From: a virus
Strand: one strand, 5' to 3'
Virus record (IMG/VR): IMGVR_UViG_3300037193_000801
Coordinates: 1 to 20,933 of that record
DNA: 20,933 bases
The position numbers and the translations under genes are program-made. Below are positions 14,628 to 20,933 of the stretch, piece by piece. How positions within the stretch are numbered: the stretch's first letter is position 1; the number at the start of each line of letters is the position of its first letter. The notes beneath the pieces were generated by a model, which saw only the letters and a program-made list of their open reading frames with translations, made no database searches and was not told where the DNA came from.

Positions 14628-14987
14628 CTACCCCATCCGCAGGGCCTTGGTCAGGAAGTCGTTCGGCTTGGTGCCAGGGTGGTGGACGACCTTGGCGAAC
14701 ACCGTGTTGCCCCTGGAGGTGAACTTCAGCACCTTGCGGTACCGGGGCCGGATGATGTGCTTGCGGGTCCCCTTGATCACGTACATGGTCGCCGGGTGCG
14801 ACGACTCGATGCGCACGTGCTTGCCGACGATGACGGCGTTGACCTTCTTGCCCATGCGGCCGGGGGCCATCCGGCGCGCGTTGCGCTGCACCCTCCGGGC
14901 GCGGCTGAGGAGGAACTTCATCACCTCGGCGTCGAGCTGCGCCTGCGCGCCGGGGCCCGGCCGCCACTCGATGTTCGCTGCGGGCAT
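14628..14987 (-). CDS. Tail/neck joining protein, HK97 gp10-like
   Basis: This 119-residue, strongly basic protein resembles the HK97 gp10 / tail-completion family, small neck proteins that connect head to tail. Typical features are the long N-terminal helix (LDAEVMKFLLSRARRVQRNA), followed by ARRMAPGRMGKKVNAVIV, and a C-terminus ending in TKPNDFLTKALRMG. This N-helix, APxxxG turn and C-terminal FLxxAL pattern is usual in the family. The ATG shares bases with the upstream stop (TGATG), and GGAG lies just before. It is followed after 38 bp by the chaperone gene. Confidence 0.75.
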   Translation of the reverse strand: MPAANIEWRPGPGAQAQLDAEVMKFLLSRARRVQRNARRMAPGRMGKKVNAVIVGKHVRIESSHPATMYVIKGTRKHIIRPRYRKVLKFTSRGNTVFAKVVHHPGTKPNDFLTKALRMG

Positions 14988-15490
14988 CAGGGACGCTCCA
15001 GCGCGACGAGGACGCGGAGGGTGAAGCCGACACAGTCGCCGTTCGGTCCGGCCGACTCCGCAGGGGTCACGAGGTAGTCACTGATCTCGTCGGCATCGTC
15101 CATCGAACACATCAGGACCGCCAGGGCGTCCATGGTCTCGGCGATGTCCTGGAGGAGCAGGCCCGCTGCGTTGTCGAGGTCCGCCGCGAAGGGCGCGATG
15201 TCCTGGCCGTCCGGCTGAGGGGCGCAGCGGACCACGGACACGGTGTACTCCCCTACCTCGTACGGGGCCCGGCAGCGGGCCCCCACGGGCGTCTCCTGCT
15301 CGGCGGGGAACGCTTCCGATAGGTAGACGCGGGGCACCGTGACGTACAGGGCTCCGTCGCAGCTGCACTCGTCCCAGGCGATGTCTCCGGGGACCTGCCC
15401 CGCGCGCGCGACGGACGAGGAGAGCCCCGTGCGGACGGCGGTGACGATCCGGGCCCCCACGGTGTACCAGCGTGCCGACCCGGTAATCAC
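14987..15490 (-). CDS. Neck protein, tail-terminator candidate
   Basis: This 167-residue protein has not been matched to a named family, but it sits between the adaptor and the gp10-like gene, where the tail terminator or head closure protein belongs. It begins with a helix (WYTVGARIVTAVRTGL), then a beta-rich middle with cysteines (WDECSCDGALYVTVPRVYLS, later RCRAPYEVGEYTVSVVRCAP). A helical segment and a final strand (GDCVGFTLRVLVALERP) complete it. This helix-plus-sheet order fits the tail-terminator fold. The GTG start overlaps the adaptor stop (GTGA) with GGAGGGCGGGG upstream. Several cysteine pairs suggest metal binding or disulfides. Confidence 0.6.
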   Translation of the reverse strand: MITGSARWYTVGARIVTAVRTGLSSSVARAGQVPGDIAWDECSCDGALYVTVPRVYLSEAFPAEQETPVGARCRAPYEVGEYTVSVVRCAPQPDGQDIAPFAADLDNAAGLLLQDIAETMDALAVLMCSMDDADEISDYLVTPAESAGPNGDCVGFTLRVLVALERP

Positions 15491-16278
15491 GTCCCCGCCC
15501 TCCGGTGCAGGACCTGGTCCACGCTGTAGACCCGGCCGCGCTGCGTGAGGCCGTGAGGGTTCTCGGCCGCGAGGAACATGTCCACGAGGTACAGGCCGGT
15601 GCGCCCGTCCTTCAGGAGCTGGCCGACGTCCGGGTACTGGATCGTCACGCCCTGGCGGACGAGCTGGGTGACGCCGGGCGGCAGTCGGCAGTCCAGTCCG
15701 GCTCCGGCCTTGCTGATCTCGCAGGCGAGCTCACCCATCGCGAGACGGGCCCCCTCAGGCACGTCCTCGCCGTACAGGGCCGTTACGGACCACGTGCCAG
15801 CCTCTGTGTCGTCCTTGCTCAGATCGTTGCAGAGAGGCCACTCCTGGCCGTCCGTACGTACCAGCAGCCGGTTGTTGTCGACCCGGTACGCCCCGGTGAC
15901 GAGCGGGGTGCCGTCGACCTTCACCTGGACGATGCTGTTGACGGGGGAGGGGAGGACGACCTCAGAGACGCGGGAGCACGAGCAGCCGGTGGTGCAGGCA
16001 CCGCAGGCGAGCGGGAACCAGTAGCGGTACGAGGACCAGACCGAGGTCCCGAGCACGGAGTTGTCCCACTCGGTCCACCCCCACGGCCAGGAGTCGTAAC
16101 AGTCCTTGCGGCACGGGCGGAGCGTGGTCTGGCACGTGCCGAACCGGCGGCCGGAGAGCGACCACAGCACCCGCGTCGCCATCGATACGGCGTACCCGGT
16201 CACGGCCGGATCCAGCGAGGACGTCTGGCACGTCCAGTGGATCGGCCAGTTCTCACAGGGCCCGAAGTCAGCAGTCAC
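15487..16278 (-). CDS. Head-to-tail adaptor, Cys-rich
   Basis: This 263-residue protein fits the head-to-tail adaptor of actinophages by its position and sequence: an N-terminal ENWPIHWTCQTSSLDPAVTG helix region, VLWSLSGRRFGTCQTTLRPC, and a later RVDNNRLLVRTDGQEWPLCN strand pair. The C-terminus (TGLYLVDMFLAAENPHGL, then VYSVDQVL) is usual for these adaptors. Cysteines are very frequent near 49-101, including CGACTTGCSC, which could bind zinc or form disulfides. The GTG start has GGGAGGT upstream and follows a 234-bp spacer. Adaptors form the ring under the portal that seals the packaged head and docks the tail. Confidence 0.7.
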   Translation of the reverse strand: MTADFGPCENWPIHWTCQTSSLDPAVTGYAVSMATRVLWSLSGRRFGTCQTTLRPCRKDCYDSWPWGWTEWDNSVLGTSVWSSYRYWFPLACGACTTGCSCSRVSEVVLPSPVNSIVQVKVDGTPLVTGAYRVDNNRLLVRTDGQEWPLCNDLSKDDTEAGTWSVTALYGEDVPEGARLAMGELACEISKAGAGLDCRLPPGVTQLVRQGVTIQYPDVGQLLKDGRTGLYLVDMFLAAENPHGLTQRGRVYSVDQVLHRRAGT

Positions 16279-16512
16279 GGCGACCTCCCGACGGAAGGAT
16301 ATACGGGCCGTGGCCTACGGCCTCTTACCGGCCTGTAGCGATCTGTGGCCCGACCTGGCCGAACAACGAACTCCGGACGGGTGTCCGAGGAGACAGGGTG
16401 TCCGCAGATCGCTGCGGAGAACGCAACCTCGTGCTTCCGCTACGCTACGCATCGGTAGATTTAGCTAAAGCGACTCCGGGTAACCGGATAGGTATCCGGC
16501 GGGACGAATAAA
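16279..16512. other. 234-bp spacer in the late operon with several inverted repeats
   Basis: This is the longest non-coding gap between leftward genes. It holds CCGGATA-GG-TATCCGG (16484-16499), the palindrome TTTAGCTAAA (16460-16469), TCCGCAG-ATCG-CTGCGGA (16401-16418) and GGCCGT-GGCCT-ACGGCC (16306-16322). The stretch at 16452-16515 is less GC-rich than its surroundings. It carries the ribosome binding site of the adaptor gene at 16283-16289. I see no tRNA, and no convincing promoter. It could be a processing, attenuation or regulatory site. Confidence 0.5.
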
Positions 16513-17019
16513 CTAAACCGAGATCCGGAGCAGTCCGTCGGCGTTGAAGATCACGGAGAACGTCCCCGAGGTGACCGACTGAGCGCCCCCGAACCAGAGG
16601 TAACAGACACCCTGGTCCGCCACCCCGCCGGTCCCGGCGGCGATCGTGTCGTCGTAGATCAGGGCCCCCTCGACGTTCGACATCGTGGCGGTCGCCGCAC
16701 TCGTCAGGTCTGCCGCGTCGAACATGAACACCCCGGAGGACGGGGTGGTCAGGGTCTTGGATCCCAGAGTCCGGCCGCCGGAGACCCAGTCGGCCCCGCC
16801 CGTCTTCTCGTTCGCCGTGACCCACTGGGACGAGCCGGAGTTGTAGCCGGTCTGCGCGAGGACCGCGTCCTTGTCCGGGGTGTTGCCTCCGAACAGGGCG
16901 CACTTGACGGTGTCGGCTCCCAGTCCGGCGTACCCGGCCGGGAGAACGGCCGCCGTCTGTCCCTGCCCCATCACGGACCGGGGCCACTCCCGGAAGATCG
17001 CGCTAGCGCTCCACGCCAT
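16513..17019 (-). CDS. Virion structural protein, unassigned
   Basis: This 168-residue protein is probably structural: it lies in the head-tail block, is beta-rich, Gly/Ser/Thr/Ala-rich and neutral to acidic, and has repeating strands (TVKCALFGGNTPDKDAVLAQ, GALIYDDTIAAGTGGVADQG, FSVIFNADGLLRISV). An N-terminal amphipathic segment (MAWSASAIFREWPRSVM) comes first. There are no catalytic motifs or transmembrane segments. The ATG overlaps the end of the upstream gene by 17 bp, with GAGG about 10 bases before it. It might be a decoration, fibre or neck protein; the order does not decide. Confidence 0.65.
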   Translation of the reverse strand: MAWSASAIFREWPRSVMGQGQTAAVLPAGYAGLGADTVKCALFGGNTPDKDAVLAQTGYNSGSSQWVTANEKTGGADWVSGGRTLGSKTLTTPSSGVFMFDAADLTSAATATMSNVEGALIYDDTIAAGTGGVADQGVCYLWFGGAQSVTSGTFSVIFNADGLLRISV

Positions 17020-17314
17020 CGGACACCATCCTCATACGGGCCGCAGGCGCCAGCACGGTGCAGTCCTCGCCATCGTCCCGCACGGTCATGATGGCGGCGA
17101 CCGGGCGCCCCTCGCCATCGCACTGTACGGTCTCCCGGCCCACGTAGTCCTCGCGCTCCCGCGCCACCACCTTGCAGCGGGTTCCCTCCAGGACCATGGG
17201 CGCGAGGAGCAGGCGCAGGCCCGTGCAGCGGTGGAAACGGTTGGTCTGCCCCTCCGTCACGGCCGTGGCCGGACAGTTGGGGCAGACCCAGCGCTGCTCC
17301 GCGTGAAGGATCAC
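17003..17314 (-). CDS. Small zinc-finger-like protein in the tail block
   Basis: This 103-residue protein has an N-terminal metal-like motif, CPNC at 11-14 followed by FHRC at about 27-30, then APMVLEGTRCKVVAREREDYVG and a short C-terminal section. The GTG start at 17314 overlaps the stop of the probable major tail protein (GTGA); there is no clear ribosome binding site, so translation is likely coupled. I rejected the longer frame to 18016 because the other frame is coded by the tail protein there. Similar CPNC plus EREDYVG proteins sit in the structural block of other actinophages, from memory. Function unknown. Confidence 0.68.
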   Translation of the reverse strand: MILHAEQRWVCPNCPATAVTEGQTNRFHRCTGLRLLLAPMVLEGTRCKVVAREREDYVGRETVQCDGEGRPVAAIMTVRDDGEDCTVLAPAARMRMVSDGVER

Positions 17315-18009
17315 GTAAGGGTGGTCGGGTTGCACGCCGCTGTCGGCGGAGCCGTGGTCGTGATGTTCCACAGCCAGTGCTCCCCGGTCCCGAGCGTCTC
17401 CCCGGACGGCAGCCAGCTCGTGCTGGAGCCCGGCCCGTTGAGCCAGCCGACGGTCGCCGTGGTCGACCCGGCCTGGGACTCGCTCATGAGCTGGAACGTG
17501 GAGCGGCCGTTCTCGATGGAGTACGAGCCCAGCTTGCTCGCCCCGAGGTTCGGCCACGCGTTGTAGATGTACCGCTGCGCGCCGGACGCGTCGCACGCCC
17601 CGGATCCGGCGACTTTCTGCCAGACCTCCAGCGAGTACCGGTTCGACGGGGACCCCTCCGCGAACGCCATGCCGGACCCGGTGACCCCCGCTCCGGACGC
17701 CGTCAGCTCCCGAGCGCTGGTCATGAAGGCCAGCATGGTCGTGTTGACCTCGCAGAAATCCATCGTGAGCTGGAAGCGCTTGAGGACAGGGTCGTCCTTC
17801 TGGTTGACACAGACGGTGCCGTCGGCGGTCCGCTCGAAGAATTCCTCTCCGTCCTCGTACTGCGGCTCGTTCTGCACCTGCACGAATCCCTTGGTCACGA
17901 CGACCAGGGAGCCGGTGCCGGTGACCGGGAGACCGCAGGAGTCCAGACGGACCACGCGCATGTGCGTTCCCTTGATCGGGGTTGCGCATGCAGAGACTGT
18001 TGCTACCAC
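17311..18009 (-). CDS. Probable major tail protein
   Basis: This 232-residue protein matches the pattern of actinophage tail tube proteins: an N-terminal strand set (GSLVVVTKGFVQVQNEPQYE), the DGEEFFERTADGTVCVNQKD loop region, then LKRFQLTMDFCEVNTTMLAF and a middle SNRYSLEVWQK strand. Tail tube subunits stack in rings between neck and tip. The GTG start at 18009 has AAGGGGTGA upstream. The order is unusual, since the chaperone and tape measure lie several genes further on, with the neck genes between, so the role is probable rather than certain. Its stop overlaps the next start. Confidence 0.6.
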   Translation of the reverse strand: MVATVSACATPIKGTHMRVVRLDSCGLPVTGTGSLVVVTKGFVQVQNEPQYEDGEEFFERTADGTVCVNQKDDPVLKRFQLTMDFCEVNTTMLAFMTSARELTASGAGVTGSGMAFAEGSPSNRYSLEVWQKVAGSGACDASGAQRYIYNAWPNLGASKLGSYSIENGRSTFQLMSESQAGSTTATVGWLNGPGSSTSWLPSGETLGTGEHWLWNITTTAPPTAACNPTTLT

Positions 18010-18019
18010 TGTTCACCCC

Positions 18020-18919
18020 TTACGTGGGAACACCGAGGTTGACGAGAGCCGCCAGGTGGCAGCAGTCGTATCCAAACAGGTACGTACGGGACGCGAGCAT
18101 GCGCACCGTGTTCTCGGCCCGGTCGAACGTGTCGGGAAACTCCCGTGCGAACACCTCCGACCGGAACCCGAACAGGGCGCCAGTCGCGTACACCCAGGAG
18201 GTTCCGGAGGCCGGGGCCGCGCCCGCCGGGGACGTCCCGGCGTACCCCTGTCCGGGGACCACGAGGTTGCCCGCTACGGTGACCAGACGGTCTCCGTCGA
18301 CCCGGACCAGCCCGCGAGCGACGAACGTGGGCAGAGCCTCGTACGCCATGTGGACCACGCCCTGGCCGCCGTAGCACTCCACCAGCCGGGCCTCCAGCTG
18401 ACCGAGCGCCACAGCCGGATCCTCGCCCCCGGTGACGAGCGGGCTGGCCGCCGTCTGGAGCCGGATGCCCTGCGTGTCATCGAGGGTCGCGTTGGCGGCG
18501 AGGTGAGGCCAAACCGTGGTCTGACCGGTCCCGTTCGAGGATCCGGCCGTTCCCGTCCAGAACGCACGGCTGACCAGGTACGGCTCACGCTTGGCCAGGG
18601 CCTCCACGGCCTTGTCCTGCATGTAGTCCTGACCAACCGGCGCGCAGTCGAACTCCGCGTACACCGTGAAGGCCGTGGCGCCCCGGTTGGACTGATCGAC
18701 GTTGTCGGCGAGGGCAGCCTGTGCGGCCGGAGTGCCTCCGGTCCCAGTGACGGCGATGCACTCGTCGTACGCGGTGCCTCCGCCCCCGCAGCGCTCGATC
18801 CAGGTGACACCGTTCTGCCAGTGGGCGTCCTCGGTCGCCGGGTGCTGCGCCGCGTCCCACAGGAAGTTGGGGAGCGGAGTGAACTCCGGGCCGTTGATGA
18901 AGTCCCGTGCTCCAGCCAC
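18020..18919 (-). CDS. Virion protein next to the capsid gene, Cys-containing
   Basis: This 299-residue protein follows the major capsid gene by 45 bp. It is not enzymatic by eye. Notable parts are FINGPEFTPLPNFLWDAAQH, WIERCGGGGTAYDECIAVTG, TAFTVYAEFDCAPVG and, near the C-terminus, a FDRAENTVRMLASRTYLFGY stretch followed by DCCHLAALV. The six-plus cysteines in distinct strands may cross-link or bind metal. The GTG start has AAAGGAGGGTG upstream. Position suggests a second capsid-associated protein, such as a decoration or minor capsid component; a HK97-like fold cannot be confirmed here. Confidence 0.68.
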   Translation of the reverse strand: MAGARDFINGPEFTPLPNFLWDAAQHPATEDAHWQNGVTWIERCGGGGTAYDECIAVTGTGGTPAAQAALADNVDQSNRGATAFTVYAEFDCAPVGQDYMQDKAVEALAKREPYLVSRAFWTGTAGSSNGTGQTTVWPHLAANATLDDTQGIRLQTAASPLVTGGEDPAVALGQLEARLVECYGGQGVVHMAYEALPTFVARGLVRVDGDRLVTVAGNLVVPGQGYAGTSPAGAAPASGTSWVYATGALFGFRSEVFAREFPDTFDRAENTVRMLASRTYLFGYDCCHLAALVNLGVPT

Positions 18920-18964
18920 TGGTCACCCTCCTTTCGGTCCTGTGGGACGGCTGGGCAGGAGGGA

Positions 18965-20752
18965 TCACACCTTAACCGCAGCGACCCCGGCACCGACCGT
19001 GCCGTCCACCCGGATGGCTGCGGTGTACCGGCGGGACTGGTGACCGACCTTGGCGATCAGGTGGCACTCCTCCGCCCACAGCGCGGTGAAGTCGTTCTCC
19101 GCGTTGAGGACGGAGTCCCGGATGACGCCGAGGTCCAGCTGAAGGCCGTTGCCGTGGACGAACGTGCCTGCCGCGTACAGCATGAACTCCACGCTCGTGG
19201 GCCAGGCGGCCAGGTTGTTGGTGCTCACGCCCGGCAGGCCGGTGCCGCGCACCTGGTAGTCGCTGACGAACTGCGGCCGGACGTTGCGCGCGGTGAACAT
19301 CGAAACGATCGTCGCGTCGGCCACGGCCATGTCGTCGGGGCTGTCGTTGCCGGGCTTGTAGCCGAGGTCGGAGCGGGCCATCTCCAGCACCCAGTACGGG
19401 AGCACGACCTCCAGGACGGCGTTCTCGTCCATGGCGAACCGGGTGCGGTAGTCGGTCGCGGCGAGGGCCACGGCGTTGGGGAGCTGCGGGATGACACCGT
19501 GGGCGGCCGTACCGATGCTCACCGCCGACTCCGATGCGGTCTGCATCAGGCTGATCAGGCGCGCGTTGATGGCGTGGGCGTAGGCGGCGCGGAGGAGCTG
19601 GATGAAGTTCTGGGTGCTCTCCGGGTAGGCGTCGTCCGTCAGGTTGCCCGCCGTGAGGCTGATGCCGTAGCACTCCAGCCGGACCTCGCTGAACGAGGGG
19701 CAGGGAACCCGCAGGGTCGGCTTGTTGACGGAGCCTGTGACCGTCAGGGCGTCGTCAGACTCGGTCCACAGCCACGGGTCAGTCGCGTTGCTCATCGAGA
19801 ACGCGAACCCGCCGAAGCCGGACGCGGGGCTGGACCCGGCGTTGGCCTGGAAGAACGTGTCACCGATGGCGGGGGAGACGGGGAAGCGGATGCCGCCCCG
19901 GCTCACGCCGACGGTCGGCAGGTCGATCATCCGGGGTGCGGCCGACGCGATGTTGAAGAAGTCGTACTTGACCTCGGAGGGGGCGCACCATCCACCACCG
20001 GCCACGAGAGCGTCGGCGGAGTCGACCCCGTCCACCATCGAGCGCAGCAGGCGCTCGACCTCGGCATGGGCGGTCCTGTTGTCCACCGTGTGCTCGAACC
20101 GGTTGCGGACGGACGCCACGAGGTGACGCGCGGCGCCCTGTCCGGCCATGGTGACCGGGATGGCCTTGGCCTTGGAGCGGAACGCTTCCCCGAGGGCCTC
20201 CAGGGTCGGCAGAGTCTGACCGGCCTGCACGCCGGGGATGTCGACGGACGCGGTGATGGCGTCGGTGCGCTCGGGGACACGAGGGTCCGGAGCACGGTCG
20301 CGGGTGGCGGACAGGGTCGCGAACCGGCGCTTGGCCTGCTCCAGCTTCCCCTGGTCGTCCCCGAACAGCGCGAGGGCGACACCCTGGGCGGTCGCCTGGG
20401 TGAGTGCGGCGAGGTCGACGCGGTCGCCTCCGGCGGTGACGGCCGCCGTGGGCTCGCCCCCGTCGCCGGGGCCGTGGACCCGCTCACTGAGGGACGCCAT
20501 CTGGCGCTCGGTCTCCTGGCGCGCGAGGGCTGCCTGCTCGTCGGCGCGGGTCTTGCGCACCCGCAGCTCCGCCCGGATCTTGTCCAGGTCCCCGGTGAGA
20601 CGCTGCGCGTAGATGACGTCGTCCGGAGTGCGGGTCTCCAGACCCATCACCCGGTCGAACTCCGCCACGGCCTGCGTCTCCAGGGACTGGAGATCCGCGT
20701 CCCCCACCAGGGTGAGGTCAGCGGGTGCTTCGAACAGCTGAGGCTCCGGCAC
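18965..20752 (-). CDS. Major capsid protein with N-terminal scaffold-like region
   Basis: This 595-residue protein is the major capsid protein by position, length and motifs. The region after about residue 210 looks like an HK97-type shell protein (GGGWCAPSEVKYDFFN at 252-267; RTAHAEVERLLRSMVD before it; YPESTQNFIQLLRAAYAHAI later). Residues about 15-95 are a charged coiled coil (QRLTGDLDKIRAELRVRKTR) and 95-210 a Gly/Pro/Ala-rich linker, as expected of a scaffold (delta) domain fused to the capsid protein. The GTG at 20752 is chosen because GGAGG sits at close spacing; the upstream 24 residues are promoter-like DNA. No maturation protease is in the window. Confidence 0.85.
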   Translation of the reverse strand: MPEPQLFEAPADLTLVGDADLQSLETQAVAEFDRVMGLETRTPDDVIYAQRLTGDLDKIRAELRVRKTRADEQAALARQETERQMASLSERVHGPGDGGEPTAAVTAGGDRVDLAALTQATAQGVALALFGDDQGKLEQAKRRFATLSATRDRAPDPRVPERTDAITASVDIPGVQAGQTLPTLEALGEAFRSKAKAIPVTMAGQGAARHLVASVRNRFEHTVDNRTAHAEVERLLRSMVDGVDSADALVAGGGWCAPSEVKYDFFNIASAAPRMIDLPTVGVSRGGIRFPVSPAIGDTFFQANAGSSPASGFGGFAFSMSNATDPWLWTESDDALTVTGSVNKPTLRVPCPSFSEVRLECYGISLTAGNLTDDAYPESTQNFIQLLRAAYAHAINARLISLMQTASESAVSIGTAAHGVIPQLPNAVALAATDYRTRFAMDENAVLEVVLPYWVLEMARSDLGYKPGNDSPDDMAVADATIVSMFTARNVRPQFVSDYQVRGTGLPGVSTNNLAAWPTSVEFMLYAAGTFVHGNGLQLDLGVIRDSVLNAENDFTALWAEECHLIAKVGHQSRRYTAAIRVDGTVGAGVAAVKV

Positions 20753-20795
20753 TGTAACCTCCGTGGGTGACGGCCGAATGATCGTTGTCGCGCGC

Positions 20796-20824
20796 ACCGT
20801 AGCAGACGAAACCGGCCCGCCCAA
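20796..20824 (-). promoter_or_regulatory. Candidate late promoter upstream of the capsid gene
   Basis: On the - strand TTGGGC (20824-20819) and TACGGT (20801-20796) are separated by 17 bases, a vegetative-type layout. The start of transcription would lie near 20788, giving a leader of about 36 bases to the capsid GTG. The match to consensus is partial (3 of 6 in each box), so this is a candidate only. Confidence 0.4.
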
Positions 20825-20850
20825 ATGAGGTCATTTAGACGAACCGGTTC
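20823..20850. promoter_or_regulatory. Two palindromes next to the candidate promoter, possible operators
   Basis: AAATGA-GG-TCATTT (20823-20836) overlaps the candidate -35 box, and the perfect 10-mer GAACCGGTTC follows at 20841-20850. Both are more AT-rich than their surroundings and lie in non-coding DNA. They could bind a dimeric regulator; the sequence alone does not identify it. Confidence 0.35.
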
Positions 20851-20864
20851 AGGGAATTCGCAGG

Positions 20865-20933
20865 TCAGGATCCGCTGGGACCACCGGGACCCGGAGGGGG
20901 CGGGGGCGGAGGGGGCGCAGGCTTGTTGCAGCC
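20865..20933 (-). CDS. 3' end of an upstream leftward gene (Pro-rich tail)
   Basis: This fragment encodes the last 22 residues of a protein whose body is outside the window. It reads GCNKPA, then eight prolines, then GPGGPSGS and TGA at 20867-20865. In this operon order the missing part would be the gene before the capsid gene, such as a portal, protease or other head-assembly protein, but the fragment is too low in complexity to tell. It is in the same direction as the capsid gene. Confidence 0.5.
   Translation of the reverse strand, partial: GCNKPAPPPPPPPPGPGGPSGS

Noticed and set aside
16315-16452. A 45-codon leftward ORF in the spacer starting at ATG 16452
   Set aside because: No ribosome binding site, Arg/Cys-heavy and low-quality composition, and it covers the inverted repeats; I treat the region as non-coding.
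16279-16512. Possible tRNA in the spacer
   Set aside because: No T-loop signature such as GGTTCGA, no acceptor stem and no plausible anticodon arm.

Overview
The window looks like part of the genome of a tailed bacteriophage of an actinobacterium, most likely a Streptomyces-type host. Supporting this are very high G+C with G/C-ending third codon positions, GTG/TTG starts, GTGA/ATGA/TGATG stop-start overlaps, a WhiB-like protein, and a complete run of siphovirus-type head, tail and lysis genes. No integrase, repressor, tRNA, CRISPR array or insertion sequence is visible. Family names come from recognising motifs in the translations; no search was run.

Layout. (1) 1-2837, + strand: the 3' tip of one gene, a GC-rich hairpin, then a compact accessory operon (138-2150). 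In that operon two paralogous proteins of unknown function, sharing a YVVYxYxTPIAW core, flank two small unknown genes. A WhiB-like protein with an extra C-terminal zinc ribbon and a small helical protein follow. (2) 2819-20933, - strand: the late operon, read right to left. Its order is the Pro-rich 3' tip of an upstream gene; a promoter-like region; major capsid protein with an N-terminal scaffold-like segment; a Cys-containing virion protein; probable major tail protein; a small zinc-finger protein; an unassigned structural protein; a 234-bp spacer; Cys-rich head-tail adaptor; two neck/tail-joining proteins; tail assembly chaperones with a probable -1 frameshift; tape measure protein with a lytic transglycosylase-like domain; a large minor tail protein; a zinc-ribbon protein; three paralogous small tail proteins with one unrelated gene among them; a lysis module (two membrane proteins, a small helical protein, an N-acetylmuramoyl-L-alanine amidase); a coiled-coil protein; and a glycosyltransferase.

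The two operons converge and overlap by 19 bp at 2819-2837. A perfect 16-bp-stem hairpin followed by TTTT, oriented to stop rightward transcription, lies inside the coding sequence of the convergent glycosyltransferase.

How the parts fit: the leftward genes build head, neck and tail, degrade peptidoglycan on entry (tape measure) and exit (amidase plus membrane proteins), and probably glycosylate a virion or host component. The rightward genes look regulatory or accessory. The points most worth a second look are the WhiB/zinc-ribbon fusion, the mosaic three-copy tail gene family, the chaperone frameshift, the paralogous unknown pair, and the terminator embedded in a gene.
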